Notes: generated from the letters alone by a model not told the origin. Counted from the first letter of the stretch, positions 43,897 to 53,132 are shown. The stretch: 64,000 nt of DNA from Rhizobium sp. RU20A (GCF_900155885.1 NZ_FTMB01000005.1:124001-188000), one strand, 5' to 3'. Numbers and translations: made by a program.

Positions 43897-44909
43897 GCCT
43901 CTCCTCCCTCGTCTTCATAGCCGACGAGATGCAGGGGCTTGGCGGGCAGGCCTTGCAGGGCGCACCAGCGCACCAGCGCCTCTTCGCGTCCATGGGTCAC
44001 CCAGACTTCGCCCGGACGGATCCCCTCGATGGTGGCGATGAGTTCGTCCCAGTCGCAGTGGTCGGAGATGATCATCGGCAGCTCCACGCCGCGCTGCTTG
44101 GCGCGCTGGCGCACCAGCATCCAGCCCGAGGCGAAGATCGGCAGCGGATCGGCAAAGCGCCGTGCCCAGCGATCGGCGAAGGCGGAGGGCGGGCCGACGA
44201 CGATGGCGCCCGCAAACGAGCGCTTGCCGCCCGATGCGAGGGTTGCCGGCTCCAGCGGGCCAAGATCGATGCCACGCTCGACGTAGAAGTCGCAGAGCCG
44301 TTGCAGGGCACCGTGGATGTAGATCGGCGCATCGTAGCCCGTCTCGCGGATCAGCCGGATGACGCGCTGCGCCTTGCCGAGAGAGTAAGCGCCGACGAGA
44401 TGGGCGCGCTCGGGGAATTGCGCAAGCGAGGTCATCAGTTTGGCGACCTCGCCCGTGTCGGCGGGATGGCGGAAGACCGGCAGGCCGAAGGTGGCTTCGG
44501 TGATGAAGACGTCGCAGGAGACGGGTTCGAAGGGCAGGCAGGTCGGGTCGCGACGGCGCTTGTAATCGCCGGAGACGACGATGCGCGTGGGGCCAGTCTC
44601 CACCGCTATCTGCGCGGAGCCGAGCACATGGCCGGCCGGGTGAAAATGCACGGTGACGCCGTTGATGGTCATGACTTCGCCGAGCGTCGCGACCTGTCGG
44701 CTGCCGGCAAAATCGGCCCCGTAGCGGATCGCCATGATGTCGAGGGTTTCTTCCGTCGCCAGCACATGGCCGTGGCCGGCGCGGGCATGGTCGGAGTGGC
44801 CGTGGGTGATCAGCGCCCTGTCGACCGGGGCGACGGGATCGATATAGAAGCCGCCGGCCTCGCAATAGAGGCCCTTCGGGGTCGGGTAGAGGAGCTGGTC
44901 GGGTTTCAT
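43893..44909 (-). CDS. ligase-associated DNA exonuclease (metallo-beta-lactamase / Pso2-like fold)
   Basis: From ATG 44909 the protein has 338 residues and the start KPDQLLYPTPKGLYCEAGGFYIDP usual for the family. The metal site HGHSDHARAGH (about residue 37) is the HxHxDH signature of the metallo-beta-lactamase fold. FHPAGHVLGSAQI, VVSGDYKRRRDPT and the C-terminal WVTHGREEALVRW add further ligands. It resembles the nuclease half of eukaryotic SNM1/Pso2 and is expected to act in cross-link or DNA-end repair together with the overlapping ligase gene. No good ribosome-binding site is visible before the start, and a frame 16 codons longer is possible. Confidence 0.92.
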   Translation of the reverse strand: MKPDQLLYPTPKGLYCEAGGFYIDPVAPVDRALITHGHSDHARAGHGHVLATEETLDIMAIRYGADFAGSRQVATLGEVMTINGVTVHFHPAGHVLGSAQIAVETGPTRIVVSGDYKRRRDPTCLPFEPVSCDVFITEATFGLPVFRHPADTGEVAKLMTSLAQFPERAHLVGAYSLGKAQRVIRLIRETGYDAPIYIHGALQRLCDFYVERGIDLGPLEPATLASGGKRSFAGAIVVGPPSAFADRWARRFADPLPIFASGWMLVRQRAKQRGVELPMIISDHCDWDELIATIEGIRPGEVWVTHGREEALVRWCALQGLPAKPLHLVGYEDEGGEA

Positions 44910-45235
44910 GCAAGGGAGAAGATAGCCGCGCCGCGGCGGCGTGCCAGTCTTTCGCATTCGATTTCTTCGCGGATGGCTTCCAATTATCGCGTCGCGCCGC
45001 CGACCCGTACAGACGCGAGACGCCGACAGGCTTTAATCCGAAGATCCGACAGCCCATTGTCGATCCGATGGCCTCCAAGCGGCAGCCCTTCGCCGTCATC
45101 CTCGGGCTTGACCCGAGGATCTATATCGCGCGCTCGGTGGTCGCCGCGTGGATGGTCGGGTCAAGCCCGACCATGACGGAAGAAAAAGTTGCACGTTGAC
45201 AGCAACCTGTTCGAACGCCTCCGTCCGGTTTCGTC
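44910..45235. other. intergenic region between the exonuclease and nucleoside hydrolase genes
   Basis: These 326 bases hold the exonuclease promoter region and, at 45095-45177, a composite inverted repeat. The rest shows no gene or recognisable site. Confidence 0.6.
45095..45177. repeat. composite palindromic repeat, copy 1
   Basis: Two palindromes lie head to head: CCTCGGGCTTGACCCGAGG (within 45098-45120) and its sequence relative GGTCGGGTCAAGCCCGACC (within 45152-45174) in reverse orientation. They are bounded by GTCAT and ATGAC. A second copy is at 54886-54987. Confidence 0.7.
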
Positions 45236-46189
45236 TCAGCCCGCGTTGACGAGCGTCTTGTGGATGAGGTCGAGCACGGCTTTCGCGTCGATGCCGATGG
45301 CGGCCTGCTGGCTCGGGAGGTTGTCCCAGTGGCTCGGCGGGAACTTGCGGCCGTCCGGTTTCTGGATCGTCTGTCCATCGGCAATGCCGCCGCAGACGAC
45401 GCGCATGGCGCCGCTTCTGAGCGTGAAAAGCTCGGGTGCGACGACGTAGACGCAGGCGCAGCTGTCATGCACGACCATGCCGTCGTCCACCAGACCCTCG
45501 TAGAAATCGATGTAGAACTGCGAGAGATCGGAGAGAAGCTCAGCGCGCTTGCCGCCGGCCTTGGCGATGTCGGCGAGCTGGCTGCGGGTCATCACCGTCT
45601 GCATGGTGACATCAAGGCCGATGACGACGACGGGCCAGGGGGCGGTGAAGACGCGGTCGGCGGCTTCCGGGTCGCCGTGGATATTGGCTTCGGCTGCGGG
45701 CGTGACGTTGCCGGGCACGTCGAAGGCGCCGCCCATGATGACGACGGACTTGACGAGGCCGGCGATCTCCGGAGCTTCGCCGAGCGCATTGGCAAGGTTC
45801 GTCATGCGGCCGACGGCGACCAGCGTGATCTCGCCCGGATGGGCGCGCACCATGTCGATGATGAAGCGATGCGCCGGGCGCGGATCGGCTGAGAGGCCGA
45901 TGTCGTCGGGTACGTTGATGTTGCCCAGCCCGTCATCGCCGTGGATGAAGGTCGGCCAAGGGGCATGCGGGCGATGCGGATCGATGGTCTCGTTGGCACC
46001 GCGTGCGACAGGCGCGGGGATCTCCCATTCGCGCTTCAGGAACAGCGCGTTGCGCGTCGTCGTCTCGATGGCCGCATTGCCGAAGACGCTGGTGACGCCG
46101 ACGAGATCGATTTCGGGGTGCTGGTGGAGAAACAGAAGCGCCATGGCGTCGTCGACGCCGGGATCCGTATCGAAAATGACTTTGTGCAT
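45236..46189 (-). CDS. nucleoside hydrolase (IunH family)
   Basis: The enzyme splits ribonucleosides into base and ribose. The 317-residue protein begins KVIFDTDPGVDDAMALLFL, whose aspartates bind calcium and activate water. It has VTSVFGNAAIETTTRNAL, PWPTFIHGDDGLGN, ITLVAVGRMTNLANAL, VVIMGGAFDVPGNVTPAAEANIHGDPEAADRVF and the calcium-binding Asp in DGMVVHDSCACVYVV. Substrate range (inosine-uridine or broader) cannot be set. A longer frame upstream is rejected because it lacks family sequence. It stands alone; the oxidoreductase gene 86 bases upstream has no obvious link. Confidence 0.92.
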   Translation of the reverse strand: MHKVIFDTDPGVDDAMALLFLHQHPEIDLVGVTSVFGNAAIETTTRNALFLKREWEIPAPVARGANETIDPHRPHAPWPTFIHGDDGLGNINVPDDIGLSADPRPAHRFIIDMVRAHPGEITLVAVGRMTNLANALGEAPEIAGLVKSVVIMGGAFDVPGNVTPAAEANIHGDPEAADRVFTAPWPVVVIGLDVTMQTVMTRSQLADIAKAGGKRAELLSDLSQFYIDFYEGLVDDGMVVHDSCACVYVVAPELFTLRSGAMRVVCGGIADGQTIQKPDGRKFPPSHWDNLPSQQAAIGIDAKAVLDLIHKTLVNAG

Positions 46190-46275
46190 GATGGTTCTTC
46201 TTGGTGTTGCAGTCCGCGCTAAAGGACCGGAGGCCTTGGCGAATGTCAACTGCGGGGCGACCGTTGGCTTCGGCC

Positions 46276-47511
46276 CTACTGGAAGCGGGCGATAGAGAAG
46301 GGCCGCGCGCCTTCGGTGTCGCCCTGTTCGAGAAGGTCGCAGACGCGGCGCGCCGTGACGGCAGAGAGGGTGAGGCCGAGATGGCCGTGCCCGAAGGCCA
46401 TGGCGATGCGCGGGTCGGAGGGTGCGAGGCTGATGACGGGAATGGAATCGGGCGTCGAGGGGCGGCAGCCCATCCATTCGGTGCCGCCCGTCTCCGGCAG
46501 CGAGGGCACATAGCGGCGCATCTTTTCCCGCATGGCGCGGGCGCGGGCATAGTTGGCCGGTGCTTCGGGACGGGCAAGCTCCACCGCCCCGCCGACGCGC
46601 AGGCGGCCCTCCAGCGGCGTGGCGCAGAAGCCGTGTTCGGAGAAGAAGACGGGCATGTCGAAGCCGGAAAGCGGCGCATCATAGGTGGTGTTGTAGCCGC
46701 GCTCGGTTTCGAGGCAGACGGTCAGACCCAGCGGGCGCAAAAGATCGCGCGACCAGACGCCGGAGGCGACCAGCACCTTGTCGAAGAGGGTCTCGCTGCC
46801 ATCCGCCGTCAGGAAGGCGACGCCATTGGCGCGGGGGAGGACGGCCTTGACGGCGCTGGACACGAAGCTGCCGCGGGCGCGGATGAGATCGCGTGCGGCG
46901 GCGAGTAGCACGGCGGGATCCTTGAAGGCGCGGTAGCCGCTGGCATAGACGGCGCCGGCAAAGGGGCCTTCCAGCGCGGGCACGCGGGCCCTTGCGGCTG
47001 CGGTATCCAGCCACTCGACGTCGAAGCCGAGCAGGCGGCCGGCCTCCCGCTCGCTGGTATAGGCGGCGTCAGTGCGGACCTTGCTGTCGAAGACGTGGAT
47101 GGCACCGGTGGGGCGCATGTGGCCGGTGAGGCCAACGGCCTCGCCGAGCGCCACATGGGCCGCTTCGGCCTCCAGCATCAGGGAGAGCAGCGCCTTGCGC
47201 GAGTTCTCGACGGTGGAGGGGCGGGCGGCAAGGGCGAAGCGGATCAGCCAGGGGGCGAGATTGCCGATGTCCTGCCAGCGCAGCGCCAGCGGACCCAGCG
47301 GATCGAGCAGCCATTTCGGCGCCGCCATCAGGGTCGCGACATTGGCGAGCGGGGCTATTTCGGGAACGGCGAGGAGGGCGGCATTGCCAACCGAGGCGGG
47401 CTTGCCATCCGGATCGCGCTCGAAGACGGTGACGTCATGGCCGCGGGCGATGAGTTCCACTGCCGCCGCCGAAGCGATGATGCCGCCGCCTGCAATTCCG
47501 ATCCGTGCCAT
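46276..47511 (-). CDS. FAD-dependent D-amino-acid dehydrogenase-like oxidoreductase (DadA family)
   Basis: A 411-residue flavoprotein of the DAO/DadA family. It has the N-terminal FAD motif IGIAGGGIIASAAAVELIARGHDVTVFERD, the PASVGNAALLAVPEIAPLANV region, a RPTGAIHVFDS strand, the ERGYNTTYDAP segment and a C-terminal GCRPSTPDSIPVI plus AFGHGHLGLTLSAVTARRVCDL FAD contact. The likely reaction is oxidative deamination of a D-amino acid or similar amine with electrons passed to quinone. The true substrate is unknown. ATG at 47511 is chosen over one ten codons upstream because it gives the usual Met-Ala-Arg-Ile-Gly-Ile start. Confidence 0.85.
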   Translation of the reverse strand: MARIGIAGGGIIASAAAVELIARGHDVTVFERDPDGKPASVGNAALLAVPEIAPLANVATLMAAPKWLLDPLGPLALRWQDIGNLAPWLIRFALAARPSTVENSRKALLSLMLEAEAAHVALGEAVGLTGHMRPTGAIHVFDSKVRTDAAYTSEREAGRLLGFDVEWLDTAAARARVPALEGPFAGAVYASGYRAFKDPAVLLAAARDLIRARGSFVSSAVKAVLPRANGVAFLTADGSETLFDKVLVASGVWSRDLLRPLGLTVCLETERGYNTTYDAPLSGFDMPVFFSEHGFCATPLEGRLRVGGAVELARPEAPANYARARAMREKMRRYVPSLPETGGTEWMGCRPSTPDSIPVISLAPSDPRIAMAFGHGHLGLTLSAVTARRVCDLLEQGDTEGARPFSIARFQ

Positions 47512-47598
47512 CTCTTGCGCCCTTTCATCATCGACCGGCATGGGCCGGGCGGGGCGACCCTACAACACTGACCCGGGAAGCGGAATCGATTTTGCGCG

Positions 47599-48468
47599 TC
47601 AGATGGCGGCGGTCTGGTCGGCCTGTTGATCTGCTTGGCGATCAGCCTTGCGGTCGGCGCGCATGCGGTTGAGGAAGGCCGCGACAAAGGCAATGCTCAT
47701 CAGCAGGACGATGGTGGGGGCGGGGGCACTGTCGAGGAAGAAGCTGATATAGATGCCAAGGAACGAGCATCCGAGCGCGAGCGCGACCGCGGTCGCCAGC
47801 ATGGCGTCGAAGCGGCGCGTCAGCAGGAACGCGATGGTGCCGGGGGCGATCAGCAGCGCGACGGAGAGGATGATGCCGACCGCCTTCAGCGCGCCGACGA
47901 CGGTCAGCGACAGCACGATCAGCAGGCCGTAATGCAGCACCCGTACCGGCAGGCCGATGGCGCGCGCGTGCTGCGGATCGAAGGCATGGACGAGCAGATC
48001 GCGGCGCCGGCCGAAGACGAAGAGGCCGCTGGCGAGCGCGATGAGGCCCGTTTCCAGGATATCGAGGCGCGAAATGCCGAGCATGTCGCCGAAGAGGATA
48101 TGGTCGAGATGCACCTCCGGCCGTGCCCAGACGAAGATGACGAGGCCGATACCGAACATGCCGGAGAAGACGATGCCCAGCACCGTGTCTTCCTTGATGC
48201 GGGAATTCTCCTTGAGGTAGCCGGACAGGACAGCGCAGGTGAGACCCGCGACGAAGGCCCCGACCGCAAGCGGCAGGCCGACGAGATAGGCTGTGACGAT
48301 GCCCGGCAGGACGGCATGCGAGACCGCGTCGCCCATCAGCGACCAGCCTTTCAGCACGAGAAAGCAGGAGATGGCCGCCATGGGCACGGCGATCATCAGC
48401 GTGACCGTGAAGGCGTGCTGCATGAAGGGGAGGGAGAGCGGCAGGAGGAGATAATCGAGCGTGCTCAT
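47599..48468 (-). CDS. sitD: metal ABC transporter permease (manganese/iron type)
   Basis: A 289-residue member of the ABC-3 (ZnuB/MntB/SitC-D) permease family with about eight helices. It shows MAAISCFLVLKGWSLMGDAVSHAVLPGIVTAYLVGLP and the sequence AVGIILSVALLIAPGTIAFLL. The tail ends in a run of charged residues (RADRKADRQADQQ) that is unusual for the family. It overlaps sitC by four bases. The two permeases form a heterodimeric channel, as in other SitABCD systems. Confidence 0.9.
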   Translation of the reverse strand: MSTLDYLLLPLSLPFMQHAFTVTLMIAVPMAAISCFLVLKGWSLMGDAVSHAVLPGIVTAYLVGLPLAVGAFVAGLTCAVLSGYLKENSRIKEDTVLGIVFSGMFGIGLVIFVWARPEVHLDHILFGDMLGISRLDILETGLIALASGLFVFGRRRDLLVHAFDPQHARAIGLPVRVLHYGLLIVLSLTVVGALKAVGIILSVALLIAPGTIAFLLTRRFDAMLATAVALALGCSFLGIYISFFLDSAPAPTIVLLMSIAFVAAFLNRMRADRKADRQADQQADQTAAI

Positions 48469-49331
48469 TGCGCCGCCTCCGCTCTCTCCAGCGACAGGCG
48501 CGCGCGCCGGCGGGCGGCGAAGAGGCCGTGCTTGGGGGCGAGTGCGAAGGCCGCGAGGAAGATCAGCGTCTGGAGCGCGACGATGACGCCGCCCGTCGCG
48601 CCGTCGAGGAAGTAGCTGAGATACGCACCGGTGACGCTGGTTCCCGCGCCGATCGCAAAAGCGGTGATCAGCAGGCGGCCGAAGCGGTCGGTGAGGAGAT
48701 AGGCGGTGGCGCCGGGCGTGACGACCATGGCCACGACGAGGAAGGCGCCGACCGTCTGCAGGGCTGCGACGGTGGAGGCGGCGAGCAGGGTGAAGAAGAG
48801 CAGCTTCAGGGCCGTGACGTTGAGGCCGATGGTGCGGGCATGGCTCTCGTCGAAGAATGTGACCATCAGGTCCTTCCATTTGAGGCACAGGAGAACCAGG
48901 CTGACGCCGCCGATCAGCACGAGCTGGATCGTATCCTCCGGCGTGATGGCGAGGATGTTGCCGAGCACGATGGTCTGCACATTCACCGATGTCGGTGAGA
49001 GCGAAACCATGAAGAGGCCGAGGCCGAAGAAGGCGGAGAAGATCATGCCGATGATGGCGTCTTCCTTCAGCTTGGTGCGCCGGTTGAGGAAGAGCATGGC
49101 GCCGGCCGCAAGACCGCCGGAGAGAAAGGCGCCGGCCGAGAAGGGAAGGCCCAGCATATAGGCGCCGGCCACGCCGGGCACGATGGCATGGGAGAGCGCG
49201 TCGCCGATCAGTGACCAGCCCTTCAGCATCAGATAGGCCGAGAGGAAGCCGCACACCCCGCCGACGAGGCCGCTGACCCAGATGGCGGTGAACATGTAAT
49301 CGTATTGGAAGGGTTCCAGAAGGATGCTCAT
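48465..49331 (-). CDS. sitC: metal ABC transporter permease (manganese/iron type)
   Basis: A 288-residue ABC-3 permease paralogous to its downstream neighbour, with [35 protein letters not shown] near the N-terminus, [16 protein letters not shown] and [23 protein letters not shown]. It overlaps sitB and sitD by four bases each. The operon order A-B-C-D matches sitABCD of rhizobia, which takes up Mn2+ and to a lesser degree Fe2+. Confidence 0.9.
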   Translation of the reverse strand: MSILLEPFQYDYMFTAIWVSGLVGGVCGFLSAYLMLKGWSLIGDALSHAIVPGVAGAYMLGLPFSAGAFLSGGLAAGAMLFLNRRTKLKEDAIIGMIFSAFFGLGLFMVSLSPTSVNVQTIVLGNILAITPEDTIQLVLIGGVSLVLLCLKWKDLMVTFFDESHARTIGLNVTALKLLFFTLLAASTVAALQTVGAFLVVAMVVTPGATAYLLTDRFGRLLITAFAIGAGTSVTGAYLSYFLDGATGGVIVALQTLIFLAAFALAPKHGLFAARRRARLSLERAEAAQ

Positions 49332-50236
49332 GGGCGGGGCGCATCCAAGATCTGCGCCTCTGCGGCGCGGGCCGGCGCACCCGTTTTGCCGTCGGAATAG
49401 GTGACGAAGGGGCGCTCGTCGTCGGAAATGACCGTCAGGCGGCGCGGATCCTCGTCCTCGTGCAGGTCGCTGCCCGACAGCACGAAATGGCGCAGCACGC
49501 CGCCGAAGGTCAGCGCCAGGTTTTCATGGGTGAAGGTCTCGGAGGTTGGGCCATGAGCGAGCACGGTGCGGTTGATCAGCACGGTGCGATCGCAGAAATC
49601 GGGAATGGAGCCGAGATTGTGGGTGGAGACCAGCATGACGCGGCCTTCGTCGCGCAGCGCCTTGAGAAGCGCGATGATCTGCTCCTCGGTGGTGACGTCG
49701 ACGCCGGTGAAGGGCTCGTCGAGCAGGATGACCTGACCTTCCTGCGCCAGCGCCCGGGCGAGGAAGACGCGCTTCCTCTGGCCGCCGGAGAGTTCGCCGA
49801 TCTGGCGTTTGCGATAGTCCAGCATGCCGACGCGGGAAAGCGCGCGTTCAACCATTTCCCTGTCGCGGGCCGAGGCGATGCGCAGCCAGTTCATGTGTCC
49901 GTAGCGGCCCATCATCACCACGTCCTCGACCAGAACCGGGAAGTTCCAGTCGACCTCCTCGGCCTGCGGCACATAGGCGACGAGGTTCTTCTTCAGCGCT
50001 TCGGCGACGGGCATGCCGAGCACGGTAACGCCGCCGGCTGCGACCGGCACGAAGCCCATGATCGCCTTGAAGAGGGTTGATTTGCCCGAGCCATTGACGC
50101 CGACGAGAGCGGTGATCGTGCCGCGCGGAATCTCGAAGCTGGCATTGCGCAGCGCCGTGTGGCCGTTGCGATAGGTGACGGTGACGTTTGATGCGGCAAT
50201 GCCGCTTCTATCCCGGCCCTTGCCCATCATCATCAT
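49328..50236 (-). CDS. sitB: metal ABC transporter ATP-binding protein
   Basis: A 302-residue ATPase with Walker A ([16 protein letters not shown]), Q-loop ([16 protein letters not shown], a pattern typical of Mn/Zn/Fe importers), signature [17 protein letters not shown], Walker [13 protein letters not shown] and H-loop STHNLG. The start has four Met codons in a row; the first overlaps the sitA stop (ATGA). The C-terminal 60 residues extend past the usual ATPase core. Confidence 0.92.
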   Translation of the reverse strand: MMMMGKGRDRSGIAASNVTVTYRNGHTALRNASFEIPRGTITALVGVNGSGKSTLFKAIMGFVPVAAGGVTVLGMPVAEALKKNLVAYVPQAEEVDWNFPVLVEDVVMMGRYGHMNWLRIASARDREMVERALSRVGMLDYRKRQIGELSGGQRKRVFLARALAQEGQVILLDEPFTGVDVTTEEQIIALLKALRDEGRVMLVSTHNLGSIPDFCDRTVLINRTVLAHGPTSETFTHENLALTFGGVLRHFVLSGSDLHEDEDPRRLTVISDDERPFVTYSDGKTGAPARAAEAQILDAPRP

Positions 50237-51117
50237 TTCGTCAGCCCCTCCACGATCGTGCGCGTCGTCACATCGAGGAGGTCGAGATAGGTCGGCACGG
50301 GACCATCCGCCTCGGAGAGGGAATCGACGTAGAGCACGCCGCCATAGGCCGCTCCCGTCTCGGCCGCCACCTGCTCGGCCGGGGCCGGGGAGACGGTGCT
50401 TTCGGAAAAGACGACGCCGATGCCGTGTTCGCGCACGGCGTCGATGACGGCCTTGACCTGTTTCGGCGTGCCCTGCTGGTCAGCATTGATCGGCCAGAGG
50501 TAAAGCTCCTTGAGGCCGAAATCGCGCGCGAGATAGCTGAACGCGCCCTCGCTCGTCACCAGCCATCGCTTGTCCTGCGGGACGGTCGCCAGCGCAGATT
50601 TCACTTTCTCCCGCAGCGCCTTGATGCGTTCGGAATAGGCGGCGGCATTGGCGGCGTAGGTCGCGGCGTTGGCCGGATCGACCTCTGTCAGCGCCTTGCG
50701 GATATTCTCGACATAGATCAGCGCGTTGTCGGGGGACATCCAGGCATGCGGGTTCGGCTTGCCTTCATAGGGGCCGGCAGCGATGCCCATCGGCTCGACG
50801 CCATCGGTGACGATGACGTTCGGCTTGTCGCCGAGATTGTCGAGGAACTTCTGGAACCAGAGCTCGAGATTGAGGCCGTTCCACAGAACGAGGTCGGCGT
50901 CGGCGGCCTTGAAGATGTCCTGCGGGGTCGGCTGGTAATTGTGGATCTCGGCACCGGGCTTGGTGATGGAAACCACCTCGGCGGCGTCGCCGGCGACATT
51001 GCGCGCCATGTCCGCAATCACGGTAAAGGTGGTGACGACCTTCGGCTTGGCCAGTGCGGCAGGCGCAAAGGCCAGAAGGGCGAGAAGGCAGACGGTCAGG
51101 CGTCGAAGGCCGGTCAT
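50233..51117 (-). CDS. sitA: manganese/iron ABC transporter substrate-binding protein
   Basis: A 294-residue cluster A-I (formerly cluster 9) periplasmic metal-binding protein. It has a signal peptide ([19 protein letters not shown], cut near residue 23), then [17 protein letters not shown]. Metal ligands are visible as [11 protein letters not shown] (first His), [11 protein letters not shown] (second His), the Glu in [17 protein letters not shown] and an Asp near VLYVDSLSE. The absence of a His-rich loop favours Mn/Fe over Zn. ATG at 51117 is preferred; a frame from 51177 would run into the regulatory boxes. Two Mur/Fur-type dyads lie upstream, so manganese-responsive repression is likely. 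Confidence 0.92.
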   Translation of the reverse strand: MTGLRRLTVCLLALLAFAPAALAKPKVVTTFTVIADMARNVAGDAAEVVSITKPGAEIHNYQPTPQDIFKAADADLVLWNGLNLELWFQKFLDNLGDKPNVIVTDGVEPMGIAAGPYEGKPNPHAWMSPDNALIYVENIRKALTEVDPANAATYAANAAAYSERIKALREKVKSALATVPQDKRWLVTSEGAFSYLARDFGLKELYLWPINADQQGTPKQVKAVIDAVREHGIGVVFSESTVSPAPAEQVAAETGAAYGGVLYVDSLSEADGPVPTYLDLLDVTTRTIVEGLTK

Positions 51118-51160
51118 CGGGTTTCCATTCGGCGGCCCGGTGCGGCCGCGTTTGCTCGGA

Positions 51161-51177
51161 TTGCGAATGAGTTGCAT
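51161..51177 (-). promoter_or_regulatory. Mur/Fur-type box, sitA-proximal
   Basis: TTGCGAATGAGTTGCAT, 44 bases before the sitA start, shares TTGCGAATGA with the reverse complement of the distal box. It resembles the manganese-responsive sequences described upstream of rhizobial sitABCD. Its symmetry is weaker than that of the distal box. Confidence 0.55.
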
Positions 51178-51213
51178 TCAAAGATAGGAGGAATTTGGCA
51201 ACTGTCAATGCAA

Positions 51214-51230
51214 TTGCAAATCATTCGCAA
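51214..51230. promoter_or_regulatory. Mur/Fur-type box, distal
   Basis: TTGCAAATCATTCGCAA is an 8-1-8 dyad with seven of eight arm bases matched. It lies 97 bases above the sitA start and 169 bases above the divergent His-rich protein gene, so it could act on both promoters. Confidence 0.65.
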
Positions 51231-51398
51231 GAATGGCGTGCCTGTGGCTCGTCCGCCGGTGCAGCGGCCGGGTGCGCGGTACGGTGATCGCCGGAGCCCT
51301 GCGCCGCTTCGGCCCATTATCCTTAAGCATTCGGAAAGGCTGGTCTTCTAGACTGCGGCAACGAGCGTGTGCGTATATGAGTAGGGCAGAGTTTTTCG

Positions 51399-53132
51399 AT
51401 GGCCGGCGTGAAGGCGATCCTGGGCAAGTTCAAATTGCGTCGCAAGACGTTGATCTTGCTGTCGGCTGCCCTTCTCCTGTCGGCGACCTCGGGGGCCGCA
51501 GCGCTTTATATCAGCACGAAATCGGCCCATGAGGAGGCGGTTCGCAAGGAAACCTCCGGCCTCGAATGCACGGCGCTGCGCACCATCCGGCTCGGCCGCA
51601 ACGGCCAGCGCTGGATCCGCAAATATGTTCAGGTGACGAAATCGACCGGCGAGGACCGGCTGCGCACGGCGTTGCGCGTTGCCGGACTTCTGTCGAAGGC
51701 CGAGAAGGCCGATCTCTATCAGGTGGTGGTGCTCGATGCCAGCGGGCCGACGGAGCGCGCGGCGATCCGCGGCGCGGCCATCGGCGCCGAAGTGCTGTTT
51801 GCTCCCGATCCCACCAAGCTGCCGGGCATGGAGCGCCCCTTCGAAGTCGCCTATATCGATGGCGAGGCGAATGCGGCCGGGCTTTACCAGGGCGAGCGCG
51901 TCGTCGTTCCCTTCGAGGATATCGGCAAGGTGATGACCGGCATGGTCGATCACACCGACTGTACGGACCCGCCGCCGGATCCGGCCGCCGAAGCTGCGGA
52001 CGGGCATGGCGAGACCAAGGGCCATGGCGAGAGCAGCGGGCATGGTGAAGCCGCGGCCGACGGGCATGGCGAGGCGAGCGGGCATGGCGAAGCGCCCGCC
52101 GAAGGCCATGGTGAGGCGCCGGCCGGAGACCATGGCGCGCCGGCCGACGGCGAGCATGCCGCCGAAGCTGCGCATGGCGAGGGCGACACGAAGGAAAGCG
52201 GTGGCCTGTTGGCCTCGTTGACCGGCATGATCTTCGGCAGTTCGGAAGAGGCGACCCCGCATGGTGCGCCGGCCGATGGCCATGGCGACGCGCAGAGCGG
52301 TGATGCGCATGGTGCCACGCCGGCCGAGGGCCACGGCACCGATGCCGCCGCGGGGCATGGTGAGGCGCCTGCGGATGCGCATGGTGCGGTGCCGGCCGCA
52401 TCCGGCCATGACGCGCCGGCTGAGAAGCCTGCCGAAGAAGCGAAAGGCTTCTTCTCACCGGTGACGGATTTCCTGTTTGGCGCCGATGAGGCCAAGCCGG
52501 CTGGCGAGACCCACGGTGAGATGCCGGCTGAGGGCCATGCCACCGGCGAAGCGTCAGGCCATGAGACCGCCCCGGAAACGGGTCACGCGGCAGCGCCTGC
52601 GTCCGAGGGGCACGGCGCGCATGGGGATGCGCCGGCCGGGACTGCACCGGACGGCCACGCGCCCGACACCCATGCAAGCGAAGGGCATGCCGCCGAAGGC
52701 CACATGGCGGGAGCAGCCGACCATGCCGCGGCGCCGGCCGGAACGAAGGATGCGGCGGCGGGCGATCACGCTGCCGCAGCAGAACATAAGGCGCCGCCGG
52801 CTGGGGCTCAGGAAGCCGATGCACATGCGGCCCTTGCCGCATCGACCCATGAGACGGCCGCAACAGGTGTCGATGCCGCGGCCCATGGAGCCGAAGGTCA
52901 CCAGACGACGCCGGCGCCGGCGGCCACGAGCGCCCACGACACGACCGCCGGTGAGGCGTCCCATGGCGGTGCCGCCGCCGATGGCGAAACCGCGCCGGCA
53001 GGCTCCCATGAAGCGCCGGCAAAGAAGATCCTGCCGCCGGTCGACGATCACGCAGCTGCCGAGCCGCAGCCGGTGGCGGAGAAGGCGCATGCGCAGCAAG
53101 CCGACGCCCACGGGACGACGGCGGCGCACTGA
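51399..53132 (+). CDS. membrane-anchored histidine-rich protein of unknown function
   Basis: I do not recognise this 577-residue protein. A basic N-terminus and one transmembrane helix (about residues 16-38) place the rest outside the cytoplasm. Residues 45-190 form a compact domain with Cys 57 and a second Cys near 188 (DHTDCTDPPP). From about residue 195 to the end it is low-complexity, rich in Ala, Gly, Glu, Asp and Pro, with about 40 His, mostly in Asp/Glu/Ser-Gly-His-Gly-Glu units. Two short hydrophobic islands interrupt it: GLLASLTGMIFGSSEEA (about residue 270) and GFFSPVTDFLFGADEA (about residue 350). It is divergent from sitABCD with Mur/Fur-type boxes between. Metal buffering or delivery in the periplasm is the simplest idea, unproven. 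Confidence 0.75.
   Translation: MAGVKAILGKFKLRRKTLILLSAALLLSATSGAAALYISTKSAHEEAVRKETSGLECTALRTIRLGRNGQRWIRKYVQVTKSTGEDRLRTALRVAGLLSKAEKADLYQVVVLDASGPTERAAIRGAAIGAEVLFAPDPTKLPGMERPFEVAYIDGEANAAGLYQGERVVVPFEDIGKVMTGMVDHTDCTDPPPDPAAEAADGHGETKGHGESSGHGEAAADGHGEASGHGEAPAEGHGEAPAGDHGAPADGEHAAEAAHGEGDTKESGGLLASLTGMIFGSSEEATPHGAPADGHGDAQSGDAHGATPAEGHGTDAAAGHGEAPADAHGAVPAASGHDAPAEKPAEEAKGFFSPVTDFLFGADEAKPAGETHGEMPAEGHATGEASGHETAPETGHAAAPASEGHGAHGDAPAGTAPDGHAPDTHASEGHAAEGHMAGAADHAAAPAGTKDAAAGDHAAAAEHKAPPAGAQEADAHAALAASTHETAATGVDAAAHGAEGHQTTPAPAATSAHDTTAGEASHGGAAADGETAPAGSHEAPAKKILPPVDDHAAAEPQPVAEKAHAQQADAHGTTAAH

Noticed and set aside
51511-53022. Open frame opposite the His-rich gene, and possible CRISPR or tandem DNA repeats there
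   Set aside because: The plus frame has a membrane helix, a folded domain and a natural start. The repeats are irregular codon-level repeats of Gly-His-Gly/Glu, not equal-length repeats with unique spacers.
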